Below the pieces are notes generated by a model, which was given only the letters and a program-made list of their open reading frames with translations, was not told where the DNA came from and did no database searches. From Marisediminitalea alba (lineage in GTDB: Bacteria; Pseudomonadota; Gammaproteobacteria; Enterobacterales; Alteromonadaceae), in the NCBI RefSeq assembly GCF_002993365.1, contig NZ_PVNP01000089.1:1-64000 (forward strand): DNA of 64,000 bases, written 5' to 3'. Below, piece by piece: positions 38,266 to 47,796 of this stretch. Made by a program: the position numbers and the translations under genes. Each line of letters starts with the position of its first letter. Position 1 is the first letter of the stretch.

Positions 38266-38478
38266 ATGTCTGATCCTGTAAACGGCGTAGTAAAGTGGTT
38301 CAATGACGATAAAGGTTTTGGTTTTTTAACACCTAATGACGGCGGCAAAGACGTTTTCGTTCATTTCCGTTCTATCGCTTCTGAAGGCTTTAAGTCACTG
38401 GCAGAAGGCCAGCAAGTTCAATTTATTATTGAACAGGGCCAGAAAGGCCCACAAGCATCTAATGTGGTTGCATTATAA
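38266..38478 (+). CDS. CspA-family cold-shock protein
   Basis: 70 residues, a single OB-fold domain. RNP1 (KGFGFLTP) and RNP2 (DVFVHFRSI) are intact, so it should bind single-stranded nucleic acid as an RNA chaperone. The long leader with a hairpin (38220-38235) before the ATG is in line with temperature control of mRNA structure. A terminator follows. Confidence 0.95.
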   Translation: MSDPVNGVVKWFNDDKGFGFLTPNDGGKDVFVHFRSIASEGFKSLAEGQQVQFIIEQGQKGPQASNVVAL

Positions 38479-38494
38479 AGCTTACGATTTTAAG

Positions 38495-38512
38495 GGCTGG
38501 TAATAACCAGCC
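38495..38512 (+). terminator. Terminator after the cold-shock gene
   Basis: GGCTGGT-AATA-ACCAGCC followed by TTTTACTT: a seven-pair stem with short T run, 16 bases after the stop. Confidence 0.8.
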
Positions 38513-38597
38513 TTTTACTTCACTAACTCTCTTTTTCTGATCGACCACCCGCCATTCAGATCTGCTTTTTCCAATAATTAAAAAAATAAGACACGCT

Positions 38598-38765
38598 ATG
38601 ATTCAAACAACTAATGGTTTACGTATTAATGTAAAACCACCTATATCCAATATTTCTGTGAACAAATTCAACGTTGCTTTTGAAGACCGTCACAATAAAA
38701 AATATGTGCCGCTGCAAAGCGCCATGGAAGCCAGAAAGTTTGTTGCCTGGTTGCAGACGATTTAG
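38598..38765 (+). CDS. Small hypothetical protein after the cold-shock gene
   Basis: A 55-residue frame starting MIQTTNGLRINVKPPISNIS and ending in an amphipathic, protein-like tail (PLQSAMEARKFVAWLQTI). Composition is ordinary for a soluble protein, with no signal or membrane segment. The ribosome site is weak (AAGAC). Its last four bases overlap the stop region of the convergent porin gene. It is probably a real small gene separated from the cold-shock gene by a terminator; function unknown. Confidence 0.55.
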   Translation: MIQTTNGLRINVKPPISNISVNKFNVAFEDRHNKKYVPLQSAMEARKFVAWLQTI

Positions 38766-39820
38766 TCAAAACTCCAGCTAAAACGTAAGCCCAAAACGAC
38801 GGCGTCATCCGCATCACGGGCGGCACCCGGGGAGCCAATCCATTGCAAACTGGGCTGAACAGTCAGGCCTTTATTTAACGTTACAGCATAGGTGAGTTCC
38901 AGGGCGGTTTCATCGCTACCATACTCCTCAGACCTTACGTTCGAGGTTCGGGCGTGAGCAATGGCGAGGCCGAACTTCTCGTCGCCAACGCCCCACAATT
39001 CACCGCTTACCTGCAGACCAACAGAATAAAACTCATCGAAAAAATTAAACTTGCTGGCGCCAACGCCGGCCCGACCAAACACGGTGATCTGATGATCTGA
39101 AGGTAATGGTTTAAAGCGGTGTTCGGTGCGCAAATATAAACCGTTATTTTTGCCCCGGCTGGCGCCGGCATTTTGTAGCACTACGGAGTCATCATTATAG
39201 CCCCACCATCCAGCCAGCAATTTACTTTGTGCTGACTCGTAAGCGTATTCCGTTACAACCAGCAGGTTGATCCGATTCTCTTTCTGAGCGGCAGTATGAT
39301 AATAAAAAAGAGGGTTGCCGGGCTCGCCATCAGCGACAGCAAATTGCACCGAATGCTTACCGCGCTGATAGCCAAACTTGGCGGTTAAACCGGGTTGCGG
39401 ATAAGTGCTCGGGCCATTGGGACCGCTGATACCGAATACGGAGCCCATGCCAAAAGCACTGTGTACAAACAGGTTGGCACTATCGAGCACGTCAAAGTAG
39501 TAATTTATGTCGTATACGCCGATTAACCACGACCAGGATTCAGTTTGGTAGCCTGCGGCTAACATACCAATGTGAAGACCGGCCTCGTTGGCCTCAATGT
39601 TACTCACTCCTTGTTCGTCGCCAACGATGTTGGAGATCGACTGGTTGTCAGTTAACCACAATTCACTATGCAAGGAAAAACCGAATTCAGTTTGATAACG
39701 GATGCCAAAACTGGCGAAGTACAGCAGGGCTTCTGAACGTTGTCTGCCACCATGTGTGTTAGCAAAAGAATCAACAGTCACTTCGGTGTATATATCAGGT
39801 AGGCTATCCGACAAATCCAT
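38762..39820 (-). CDS. OprB-like carbohydrate porin lacking a signal peptide
   Basis: 352 residues with features of the OprB family: DSFANTHGGRQRSEALLY, VGDEQGVSNIEANEAG (in part GVSNIEA) and a beta-rich body ending in a terminal aromatic-containing strand (LGLRFSWSFD). An OprB protein should form an outer-membrane channel for sugars. However, the frame begins at MDLSDSLPD with no signal peptide, an in-frame TAA lies 19-21 bases upstream, no ribosome site is visible, and no signal sequence appears in other frames up to nadK. The 5' end is therefore probably lost, and this may be a remnant. Confidence 0.7.
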   Translation of the reverse strand: MDLSDSLPDIYTEVTVDSFANTHGGRQRSEALLYFASFGIRYQTEFGFSLHSELWLTDNQSISNIVGDEQGVSNIEANEAGLHIGMLAAGYQTESWSWLIGVYDINYYFDVLDSANLFVHSAFGMGSVFGISGPNGPSTYPQPGLTAKFGYQRGKHSVQFAVADGEPGNPLFYYHTAAQKENRINLLVVTEYAYESAQSKLLAGWWGYNDDSVVLQNAGASRGKNNGLYLRTEHRFKPLPSDHQITVFGRAGVGASKFNFFDEFYSVGLQVSGELWGVGDEKFGLAIAHARTSNVRSEEYGSDETALELTYAVTLNKGLTVQPSLQWIGSPGAARDADDAVVLGLRFSWSFD

Positions 39821-39941
39821 ACAGTTTGAGTAGTTTAATTACATTAAAAGTCAGCGGTACAAAAATACATCACATATCGTCAGGTTAGCGTAAATGCAGC
39901 CACACTGTACAGATACACTTTGGACTAATATACGAAAAGTG

Positions 39942-40817
39942 CTAAAACAGTTTGCTGCCCCAACCGAGCTTTTTCCGCAGTACATTAAAATAGCTGTAAC
40001 CGGCAGGGTGCACCAACGACAGCCTGTCGTTGCTTTTTCTGACCCGAATTTCGTCACCGGGCAGGGCCGGGAGGACAATATGGCTGTCGCAACTAACCTG
40101 TACGCTGTCTACATTGGCTTTGGAAACCCGCATGGAAATGGTGCTGTTAGCGTCAACCACAATGGGCCGGCTACTTAAGGTATGCGGAAACATGGGCACC
40201 AGCGTTAGTGCATCAAGGTGTGGCATTAAAATGGGGCCGCCACCAGATAAGGAATAGGCTGTGGAACCTGTGGGAGTTGCTACAATCAGCCCGTCTGAAC
40301 GTTGACTAAACACAAACTGATCGTCAATAAACACTTCAAACTCGGTCATGTGGGCAACTTTGCCGTGGTGCAGCACCACTTCGTTAACCGCCGAGTTGTT
40401 ACTTTTTAGCTGCTCGTGGCGATACACTTCTACTTCCAGCAGAAAGCGTTGCTCAACCATGGTTTCACCGTTATAGATAAGATCCATTTGCTGAACCACT
40501 TCATCCGGATGGATATCGGTAAGAAAACCCAGGTTACCGCGGTTAACGCCTACTACGTGAATATTAAAGCGGGAGAGTACGCGAGCAGCACCAAGCATAT
40601 TGCCATCGCCGCCAACCACTACTGCAAGGTCGGCCTGCTTACCAATAGAGACAAGGTCGCAAACGGTGAAGTCATCGCCATCCATTTCCTGGGCGACGCT
40701 TTCTTCAACAAGAATGGTGCATTGTTTGGCGCGAAGATAATCCGCTAATGCATTGAGGCTTACATGGGCACCTTCGTGGGCCGCTTTACCGATTAATCCA
40801 ACGGTGTTGTATGGCAT
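39942..40817 (-). CDS. nadK: NAD kinase
   Basis: 291 residues, ATP-NAD kinase making NADP. GGDGN ([10 protein letters not shown]), [10 protein letters not shown] and [12 protein letters not shown] are all present. ATG at 40817 (GGGGAAG upstream) gives the usual [11 protein letters not shown] start; ATG at 40856 is also in frame. In many gammaproteobacteria it sits between grpE and recN; here both partners are about 10-17 kb away. Confidence 0.95.
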   Translation of the reverse strand: MPYNTVGLIGKAAHEGAHVSLNALADYLRAKQCTILVEESVAQEMDGDDFTVCDLVSIGKQADLAVVVGGDGNMLGAARVLSRFNIHVVGVNRGNLGFLTDIHPDEVVQQMDLIYNGETMVEQRFLLEVEVYRHEQLKSNNSAVNEVVLHHGKVAHMTEFEVFIDDQFVFSQRSDGLIVATPTGSTAYSLSGGGPILMPHLDALTLVPMFPHTLSSRPIVVDANSTISMRVSKANVDSVQVSCDSHIVLPALPGDEIRVRKSNDRLSLVHPAGYSYFNVLRKKLGWGSKLF

Positions 40818-40919
40818 GTTGTTCGTCTTCCCCACTTCCTGAGGCGACATTACCATAACCTTATGCGCAAAATAAAGCAGGAGGCGATATTAAGCATCTC
40901 CTGCTCATATGGCCGGGGT

Positions 40920-41687
40920 TTATCTGGCGGTCCAGCCACCGTCTAAAATCATGGTTTGGCCGGTAATGTTGCGGGCAGCACTGCTCATTAAAAAGGCCGC
41001 TGTTTCGCCCAGTTCTTCCAGACTGATGAATTGCTTTTTCGGCATTGGCTCAAGCATAATTTTATTCACCACTTCTTCTTCGCTGATGCCGTTTTCCTTA
41101 GCCTGTGAAGCGATCTGTTTTTCTACCAGAGGCGTTTTCACATAAGCCGGACACACCGTATTAATAGTGATGTTGGCGTCACCGGTCTCTAGCGCAATGG
41201 TTTTCGAAAAGCCCAGTAACCCGTGTTTTGCCGCGACATAAGCCGACTTGAACGGGGAGGCAACGACTGAATGAATAGAGCCAATATTAATAATCCGGCC
41301 GAAGTCTCTTTCGCGCATACCAGGCATAAACGCCTGAGTAAGTAACGCCGGGCCAACCAGCATAATATTGATCAGCATTTGCCACTTTTCTGGTGGGAAG
41401 TCTTCAATTTTAGACACGTGCTGAATACCGGCATTATTAACCAGAATATCGACTGGCGTATCTTTGAGTTTGGCGGGCAGGGCGCCTACCTGTTCTGCGT
41501 TGGTGACGTCAACTTCAACAGGGAGTGCCTTAATGTTTTTGTCGGCCAGTTTCTGACAAGCTTCAGCGGCGGCGTCGGCGTTGATGTCGGCTACCAGAAT
41601 GGTGTGTCCCTGAGCGCCTAGAAATTCGGCAATACCATAACCAATACCACTGGCACCACCGGTAATAAAAATATTGTAAGATGACAT
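40920..41687 (-). CDS. bdhA: 3-hydroxybutyrate dehydrogenase
   Basis: 255 residues, classical short-chain dehydrogenase converting (R)-3-hydroxybutyrate to acetoacetate with NAD. Dinucleotide loop TGGASGIG (9-16), NNAG, catalytic Ser in NIGSIHS and YVAAK. The substrate-lid motif NTVCPAYVKTPLVEKQI and the ending DGGWTAR identify the 3HB-specific group. AAGGAT before the ATG. Last gene of a four-gene minus-strand run with PHB depolymerase, MetX-like hydrolase and GntP permease. Confidence 0.92.
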   Translation of the reverse strand: MSSYNIFITGGASGIGYGIAEFLGAQGHTILVADINADAAAEACQKLADKNIKALPVEVDVTNAEQVGALPAKLKDTPVDILVNNAGIQHVSKIEDFPPEKWQMLINIMLVGPALLTQAFMPGMRERDFGRIINIGSIHSVVASPFKSAYVAAKHGLLGFSKTIALETGDANITINTVCPAYVKTPLVEKQIASQAKENGISEEEVVNKIMLEPMPKKQFISLEELGETAAFLMSSAARNITGQTMILDGGWTAR

Positions 41688-41699
41688 AGAAAATAATCC

Positions 41700-42698
41700 T
41701 TAGCGTGTGGCTAGAAAATCAATAAAAGCATTTACCGCTTTAATTTGCGGCCCTTCACTGGTTGCGTAGGCGTCTGACGTATACCCCCACCAATCCCAAC
41801 ATCCCTGCGGATTCATTGGCATGATTAACGATTTTCGGGTTTGCGGGTAAATCACTACTAACTGGTTGTCATCGGCCCAACGGTTAAGACCGGTCTGTTC
41901 TATATAAGCCATATCAACGGCTTGGGCATACTGATTACAACCATGGAAACTCACATGTACGCGGCAGGCTTCGCCATTACTGCATGATGCCGGGATATAA
42001 GCGTAACCTTTGTCGGCCAGCGTGCTGGCATCATCGCCGGCAATTTCCTGTTGATCAAAGGAAATTACTTCACCTTCTAATACGTCATCAGGGGTATTTA
42101 GTTCACCTAACAGCGCAGTGAGCAATTCGCCAGCGGCATCATACTCACATTTACCGATATAAGGCGAAGCGGAGTCCAGACAGCTGCCACCGGCATCGAC
42201 GGTGGGAAACACGTGAGAAAAGGGTTTGTCGTTAACATAGGTCAGCTGTTCAGCCGGTACCCACTGTTGGTACTGTTGATACAAGGCGTCGCTTACGGCT
42301 GAGTTGACCCGCGTATCGGCAGTACCGTGCAGCAACCATACTTTGTCGTCTTTTAAATTAGCCAGCGGTGGAATTTTACCGGACTCTTCCCAGCTTTTGG
42401 CCTGCGCACTCAGTGCCTTAACATCCAGCGGTGAATTCACTTTATCAACACACTGACCAAGGGCTACGGCAATATCGTTTTGTGCACAGTAATAGGGGCC
42501 TGATGCCAGCATTGCCGCACCGGTCACTTTATCGCTGTTGGCCAGATGAAACTGGGTGGCCATAAAGCCGCCAGAGGATAACCCTGACACGGTAATCGCG
42601 TCGGTATCAAGCTGTAAGCTGCTTTCCTGCTGAGCGATACTGCCTTGCGCGAAAGCGACAAGGCCGAAGCCCAAAGCCGTTTTTAAGGTTGTCTTCAT
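41700..42698 (-). CDS. Secreted PHB depolymerase-family esterase
   Basis: 332 residues with a signal peptide (ending near GSIAQQ). Lipase box Gly-Leu-Ser41-Ser-Gly in TVSGLSSGGFMATQF; acid Asp probably in LLHGTADTRV; His in VSFHGCNQYAQ. Cys residues fit periplasmic disulfides. It resembles extracellular short-chain polyhydroxyalkanoate depolymerases without substrate-binding or linker domains. It would release 3-hydroxybutyrate (or oligomers) for the dehydrogenase 12 bases downstream. Whether it acts on polymer or only on oligomers is open. Confidence 0.85.
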   Translation of the reverse strand: MKTTLKTALGFGLVAFAQGSIAQQESSLQLDTDAITVSGLSSGGFMATQFHLANSDKVTGAAMLASGPYYCAQNDIAVALGQCVDKVNSPLDVKALSAQAKSWEESGKIPPLANLKDDKVWLLHGTADTRVNSAVSDALYQQYQQWVPAEQLTYVNDKPFSHVFPTVDAGGSCLDSASPYIGKCEYDAAGELLTALLGELNTPDDVLEGEVISFDQQEIAGDDASTLADKGYAYIPASCSNGEACRVHVSFHGCNQYAQAVDMAYIEQTGLNRWADDNQLVVIYPQTRKSLIMPMNPQGCWDWWGYTSDAYATSEGPQIKAVNAFIDFLATR

Positions 42699-42713
42699 TA
42701 ATTAATGTCCCTG

Positions 42714-43901
42714 TTAATACTTTAAAAATGCTTCAATCGCATCGGCTTTTTGTTTGATGCTCACTACGCCATCGAAATGACCAAGACTGCCGCTGAGCTC
42801 TTCATAGCGACTGTCTTTACCCCGCTTTTGTAAAGCTTCGTGGGCTTTTTGCGCCATGTAAGGCATTAATAATAAATCATTTGAAGCCGGCAAGAATAAG
42901 GTTTTTGCTTTCACAGACTGCATGGTTTGCGCCAGTGAGTCGCCGTTGCCGGCAAGAAACAGCTGACAGGCGCGCACCAGATACAGTAAATGATTGGCAT
43001 CCATTTTTTCCGCTCTTGAGCGGGCACGATTAGTTAACCAGGTAACAATACTGTGCGATTTGCGAATACTGCTCAATGGCCCGGTTTCCAGCGGGTGATA
43101 ATTGAGCTTCTCACCTTGCTGATTAAAATACAGTGGGTGCAGCGCTTGTTGGGTAATTAACATCAGTGCAGCAGCAAGGCCATCTACAGGTGGTTCGCTG
43201 TCGTAATAGTTGCCGTCCTGCCAGTTCTTATCGAGTCGAATAGGAATGGCCCATTGCTCTAAAGCCGCTGTGGTCCAGGCGTCGCTGTCACCGGTGCCAA
43301 TTACTGATATCATGCGTTGCACCCAGTCGGGGTAACTGGCTGCCCATTCAAGCGCCTGCATGGATCCCATGGATGGCCCGATAACCGCGTGCAGTTTGCT
43401 TATCCCCAAACTTTCTAGCACCGCTTTTTGCACATTAACAAAATCTTTAATGGTGACTACCGGAAAATCGAGGCCGTAAGGCTTCCCGGTGTCGGGGTTA
43501 ATACTGGCCGGGCCGGTGGTGATCACATTAGGATCGTTGGCGTTGAGATTGGCGAGGCTATCCACGCTGATGACAAAATACTGGTCAGTATCGATGGCTT
43601 TGCCCGGGCCGATAATCGCATCCCAATAGCCCGGCGCTGCGTCATCGGGATGATATTTACCGGCAGCGTGGGAGTTGGCGGAGAAATAATGGGTGATCAG
43701 AATCACATTATCTTTGGCCTGATTAAGTTTGCCGTAGCTTTCCCAGCCTACTTGCAGCGACTTAATTGTTCGCCCGCCAACAGTTGTGTATGAAGGCATG
43801 CTAAAGCGTTCTTTGCTGGTGAGTAACACTTCTTCAGCTGCTGCAGTTACTGCTGGCAGGGCCAACAGTAGTGCGCAGCATAATAAGAATATCCGTGCCA
43901 T
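42714..43901 (-). CDS. Periplasmic MetX-like alpha/beta hydrolase
   Basis: 395 residues. The body is that of homoserine O-acetyltransferase-like hydrolases (YGKLNQAKDNVILITHYFSA, GPSMGSMQALEWA with the nucleophile Ser, PASNDLL with Asp, LGHFDG with His). It carries a signal peptide (FLLCCALLLALPAVTAAAEE), which methionine-pathway MetX enzymes lack, so a role as a periplasmic esterase/thioesterase is more likely than methionine synthesis. AAGGAG precedes the ATG. It sits between the permease and the depolymerase and is probably part of the same catabolic operon. Confidence 0.82.
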   Translation of the reverse strand: MARIFLLCCALLLALPAVTAAAEEVLLTSKERFSMPSYTTVGGRTIKSLQVGWESYGKLNQAKDNVILITHYFSANSHAAGKYHPDDAAPGYWDAIIGPGKAIDTDQYFVISVDSLANLNANDPNVITTGPASINPDTGKPYGLDFPVVTIKDFVNVQKAVLESLGISKLHAVIGPSMGSMQALEWAASYPDWVQRMISVIGTGDSDAWTTAALEQWAIPIRLDKNWQDGNYYDSEPPVDGLAAALMLITQQALHPLYFNQQGEKLNYHPLETGPLSSIRKSHSIVTWLTNRARSRAEKMDANHLLYLVRACQLFLAGNGDSLAQTMQSVKAKTLFLPASNDLLLMPYMAQKAHEALQKRGKDSRYEELSGSLGHFDGVVSIKQKADAIEAFLKY

Positions 43902-43910
43902 GGTATCTCC

Positions 43911-45206
43911 TTAAAACAAACTAAACAGCGCGATAGCCATTGCTAAACCGATGAGCGGCACCACAACGGTTAACGCTGCCACAGAACCATAGGCGGCTTT
44001 GTGCGTTTCATGACAAATTGCCCGAATAGTGGTCACAACGTAACCATTATGCGGCAAAGAGTCCAGTGCGCCGGAGGAGATGGCGACAATACGGTGTAAT
44101 TCTTCGGGTTCAACGCCGCGGTCGATATAGTGCTGACCGATTAATGGCAATACAATGGCCTGGCCACCCGAGGCAGAACCGGTTAAACCGGCAATGACAC
44201 TCACCGCGACGGCGGCGCCGATAAGTTCGTTACCGGGCAGGTTGGCCATGACCTCTACCGTTGCCTGGAAAGCTTCAGTGTTTTTGGCGATAGATCCAAA
44301 GCCTACTACTGCTGCGGTATTACCAATAGCGACCAGTGCGCCGGTGGTACCGGTGTTAACGGCTTTAGAGAGGTCGTGGAAATACTGAAAGTTAATCAGC
44401 ATCAGGGTTAAAACACCTCCGGAAAGTGCCACGATAAGAGCCAGCTGTGCCAGTGATTCGTGCAACCAGAAACTCAGTACCAGAACAACCAGTAAGGGAA
44501 TAACCCCGGTTAACGGATGAGGGAGATCGCGCACGGGTACTTTGGGGTCAGAAGCCCGCTCCTCAAACTTTTCACCCTTGGCAATGGCTTTACCTATCAT
44601 GCGCTTAAGCCACCAGTAGCCAAAGCATGCCATGAAGATGGCTACCACCAGACTGACTTCCCAACCAGCAAAAGGCGAAGTGCCCAGGTATTTAATCGGG
44701 ATCCAGTTTTGAATTTCTGGTGAACCGGCCGAGGTCATGGTGAATGTCACCGATCCAAATGCCATGGTCGCCGGAATAAAGCGGCGCGGCAAATTGGCGT
44801 CTTTAAACAGGCTTAGTGCCATGGGGTAAACTGAAAAAGCGACCACAAACAAACTCACGCCGCCGTATGTTAAGATGGCACAGGCCAGTACCACCGCCAC
44901 AACCGCGTGTTTGAAGCCCAGTTTTCCTACTATCCAGCGGGCTACAGAATCTGCCGCACCGGTATCTTCCATGAATTTGCCAAATATCGCCCCCAGTAAG
45001 AACATAAAAAACCAGGCAGAAATAAACCCTGCGAAACCACTCATATAAGTGGTGACGAAATTTGCATCGCCGGTAAACAGGGGAAGGCCACTTGTTAGTG
45101 CCACAATTAACGCACACACTGGCGCAGCAATGAATAAATTCATGCCGCGTATAGTGAGTACGATAAGCAGTCCCAGTCCACCAACCAGTCCGAGTAAACT
45201 CAACAT
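43911..45206 (-). CDS. GntP-family permease, likely hydroxybutyrate uptake
   Basis: 431 residues, about 12 membrane segments, of the GntP gluconate:H+ symporter superfamily. AAGSPEIQNWIP-type (SAGSPEIQNWIP), GLTGSASGGQAIVLPLIGQ and SSGALDSLPHNGYVV are characteristic. The neighbours (hydroxybutyrate dehydrogenase, PHB esterase) point to 3-hydroxybutyrate or a similar short hydroxyacid as substrate, not gluconate. AAGGA about ten bases before ATG 45206. First gene of the minus-strand operon; divergent from the TonB receptor. Confidence 0.85.
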   Translation of the reverse strand: MLSLLGLVGGLGLLIVLTIRGMNLFIAAPVCALIVALTSGLPLFTGDANFVTTYMSGFAGFISAWFFMFLLGAIFGKFMEDTGAADSVARWIVGKLGFKHAVVAVVLACAILTYGGVSLFVVAFSVYPMALSLFKDANLPRRFIPATMAFGSVTFTMTSAGSPEIQNWIPIKYLGTSPFAGWEVSLVVAIFMACFGYWWLKRMIGKAIAKGEKFEERASDPKVPVRDLPHPLTGVIPLLVVLVLSFWLHESLAQLALIVALSGGVLTLMLINFQYFHDLSKAVNTGTTGALVAIGNTAAVVGFGSIAKNTEAFQATVEVMANLPGNELIGAAVAVSVIAGLTGSASGGQAIVLPLIGQHYIDRGVEPEELHRIVAISSGALDSLPHNGYVVTTIRAICHETHKAAYGSVAALTVVVPLIGLAMAIALFSLF

Positions 45207-45394
45207 AATGTTACTTTCCTTTGATTGAAATCTGTGACCGCAGACTCTTCATCAGTGCTGCAAAGTGTGGCTCGCATTAACAAATCTGCCCATAGTACGA
45301 TGGTACTAGTTACGAAATTGTTAAAAATCTCTACAGTTAACTCGACCGCGTTCTTCAGAAAGATTTTTTGATTTACTAAAACAAGGGACACCCT

Positions 45395-47707
45395 ATGAAA
45401 CACACATTCGGTAATAAAATAAATTTTAGCCGTACACTCTGCGCTACGGCGGTAACGCTGGCCTGCTTAGGATCACAAGCCGCTTTTGCACAGGATGCTG
45501 AAGACGGAATCGAAAAAGGTAAACTGGAGAAAATCGAAGTTACGGCGCGTAAAACGGTTGAGAGCCTGCAGGAAGTTCCGGTTGCTATCACCTCGCTGGG
45601 CGCTGTTGAACTTGGTAATAAAGGGATCAGTGTTTTAACAGAAGTGCAACAATTCTCGCCTAACACCACGCTGCAAACCAGCCGTGGTACCAACTCCACA
45701 TTGACCGCCTTTATCCGTGGTCTGGGCCAGCAGGATCCGCTGTGGGGTTATGAGCCAGGCGTTGGTATTTATATTGACGACGTTTATGTTGCCCGTCCTC
45801 AGGGTGCGGTGCTTGACTTACTTGACGTACAGCGTATTGAAGTTTTGCGTGGGCCACAGGGCACTCTGTATGGTAAAAACACCATCGGTGGTGCGGTAAA
45901 ATATGTTACCAAAGATATGGTGGGTGACCCCACCTTCAATATCGAAGGGACAGTTGGTAACTATGGACGTAAAGACGTAAAAGTGACCGGTCAGTATCCA
46001 CTTGTGGAAGATAAGGTTTATCTGGGGTTTGGTTACGCCAACCTGAACCGTGATGGTTACGGTGAATTCCTGCAAAGTGCGCTGGAAGGTCAGGACCGTG
46101 AAAACTACAACAAAGATCTGTGGGCGGCCCGTTTAACCCTGGAAGCGCATATCACCGACGATTTATTTTTCCGTTTGGGCTGGGATAAAACCGAAGATAC
46201 CTCAAATGCCAAAGGGGGTTACCGCTTATTGCCTAGTATCTTAACTGATGCGCCTGTACCGGATTCAGTTTATGATTCCTACACCAGTCTGCCGACCTGG
46301 AATAAAGTAGAGCTTGAGGGCTACAGCTGGTTGATGCGTTATGATGTGTCAGACAATCTGGAACTGAAATACATTGGTTCACATCGTGAAAGTTATTCAC
46401 CAACCAACATTGATTTCGATAATACCGCGCTGGACATTTTTGATGTGCCGGCCATTTATGAAGATGAAAACGATACCCATGAATTACAAGCCAACTACCT
46501 GGGCGATAATTTTACGCTGGTAAGTGGTGTTTACTACTACGATGGTGAGTCATGTGGCCAGTTTGAAGCGATTTTAGGCTTCCTTGGCCGTGCAGCCTTT
46601 GGCACGCCGGGTCTTACCCGTGAAGTTTCAGGTTGTAACAACAGTGAAAGTGTTGCGGTATATGGTCAGTTAAACTACGACATCACCGATAAGTTGTCGG
46701 TTTCGGTGGGTGCCCGTTACACCGATGAGGAAAAGCAGGCTATTGTATTCAATGGTCTGGTGTTTGAAAACGTTTACCCTGAATCTGGTTGGATCCCCGG
46801 TTATGTGCGGCCAGACGGTCAACTAGTGCCTCAGGTGCTGGGTGAAGATTCCGATGGCGATGGCGTATTGGATTCGCCGGGTACTCTGGGAATTGAGAGC
46901 TGGTCGCGTTTTACCCCGCGTGTTGGGGTGGAGTATCAGATGTCCAGAGACACCATGTTCTTCGCCAGTTATTCGCAGGGTTTTAAATCAGGTACCTTTA
47001 ACCCGCGTGCCAGCATCAGCGAACCTGGGGTAAATCCCGAAGTGGTAGATTCCTACGAAATTGGTATGAAAAGCGATGTCACCGACAGCTTTAGGGCTAA
47101 TGTCACGTTATTCGCTTATGACCATGAAGATCGCCAGTACATTGGTATTGAGCCAGGCGGAGATAGTGCGGCAGACCTGCAGCAGCGTTTACGTAATGCA
47201 TCAGCGACGGCCGCAAAAGGTGCTGAAGTGGAGCTGACGTACGTTGCGACAGATAACCTGACGTTATCGGCCGCTTACGGTTATATCGATTTTGAGATCA
47301 AAGAAAACAATGCGGTTCCACCACTGATTGGGTTGGCCAGCACGCCGGAGAACACACTTAACCTGGCCGCTAATTATGCGCTGGATACCAGTGTCGGTTA
47401 TTTCAACTTTAACGCTAACTATTACTACCGTGATGACTACCTGCTGTTTGAAACCAGCGACCTGATCGCTCAGGATGCTTACGGTATGGTGAATGTCAGC
47501 GTGAACTGGGAAAGCATTGAAGGTGACTGGTACGGCGGTATTCATGCGAAAAACCTCACCGATGAAGAATATCTGGTGGGCGGCTATGATTTCGTTGAAC
47601 GTAACGAAGACGGTAGCTATGGTCCTGGTACAGGGGGCGATACAACGCTTATCGGCTACTACGGTGACCCGATGACTATCCAGTTAACGGTTGGGTATCG
47701 CTTCTAA
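45395..47707 (+). CDS. TonB-dependent outer-membrane receptor
   Basis: 770 residues. A signal peptide ends near QAAFAQ; a TonB-box-like EKIEVTARK and plug domain (QEVPVAITSLGA, GIYIDDVYVARPQG, IEVLRGPQGTLYGKN) follow; the barrel ends in the aromatic residue (TVGYRF). It imports ligands across the outer membrane using TonB energy. Its position divergent from the hydroxybutyrate operon suggests an organic ligand, for example oligomeric hydroxyacids, but iron complexes cannot be excluded. A strong terminator follows. Confidence 0.9.
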   Translation: MKHTFGNKINFSRTLCATAVTLACLGSQAAFAQDAEDGIEKGKLEKIEVTARKTVESLQEVPVAITSLGAVELGNKGISVLTEVQQFSPNTTLQTSRGTNSTLTAFIRGLGQQDPLWGYEPGVGIYIDDVYVARPQGAVLDLLDVQRIEVLRGPQGTLYGKNTIGGAVKYVTKDMVGDPTFNIEGTVGNYGRKDVKVTGQYPLVEDKVYLGFGYANLNRDGYGEFLQSALEGQDRENYNKDLWAARLTLEAHITDDLFFRLGWDKTEDTSNAKGGYRLLPSILTDAPVPDSVYDSYTSLPTWNKVELEGYSWLMRYDVSDNLELKYIGSHRESYSPTNIDFDNTALDIFDVPAIYEDENDTHELQANYLGDNFTLVSGVYYYDGESCGQFEAILGFLGRAAFGTPGLTREVSGCNNSESVAVYGQLNYDITDKLSVSVGARYTDEEKQAIVFNGLVFENVYPESGWIPGYVRPDGQLVPQVLGEDSDGDGVLDSPGTLGIESWSRFTPRVGVEYQMSRDTMFFASYSQGFKSGTFNPRASISEPGVNPEVVDSYEIGMKSDVTDSFRANVTLFAYDHEDRQYIGIEPGGDSAADLQQRLRNASATAAKGAEVELTYVATDNLTLSAAYGYIDFEIKENNAVPPLIGLASTPENTLNLAANYALDTSVGYFNFNANYYYRDDYLLFETSDLIAQDAYGMVNVSVNWESIEGDWYGGIHAKNLTDEEYLVGGYDFVERNEDGSYGPGTGGDTTLIGYYGDPMTIQLTVGYRF

Positions 47708-47740
47708 TCTGGCAGAGCCCGATTAACAAAAATATGGAAC

Positions 47741-47764
47741 CGGCCAGCTTTTGCTGGCCGTTTT
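47741..47764 (+). terminator. Terminator after TonB receptor
   Basis: CGGCCAGC-TTTT-GCTGGCCG followed by TTTT: an eight-pair stem and T run, 34 bases after the stop. Confidence 0.88.
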
Positions 47765-47796
47765 GTTCTTAACATTATGATTCTGCGGTATACTTT

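Noticed and set aside
42714..43901. Homoserine O-acetyltransferase for methionine synthesis
   Set aside because: The protein has a signal peptide and lies in a catabolic operon; periplasmic hydrolase is more likely.
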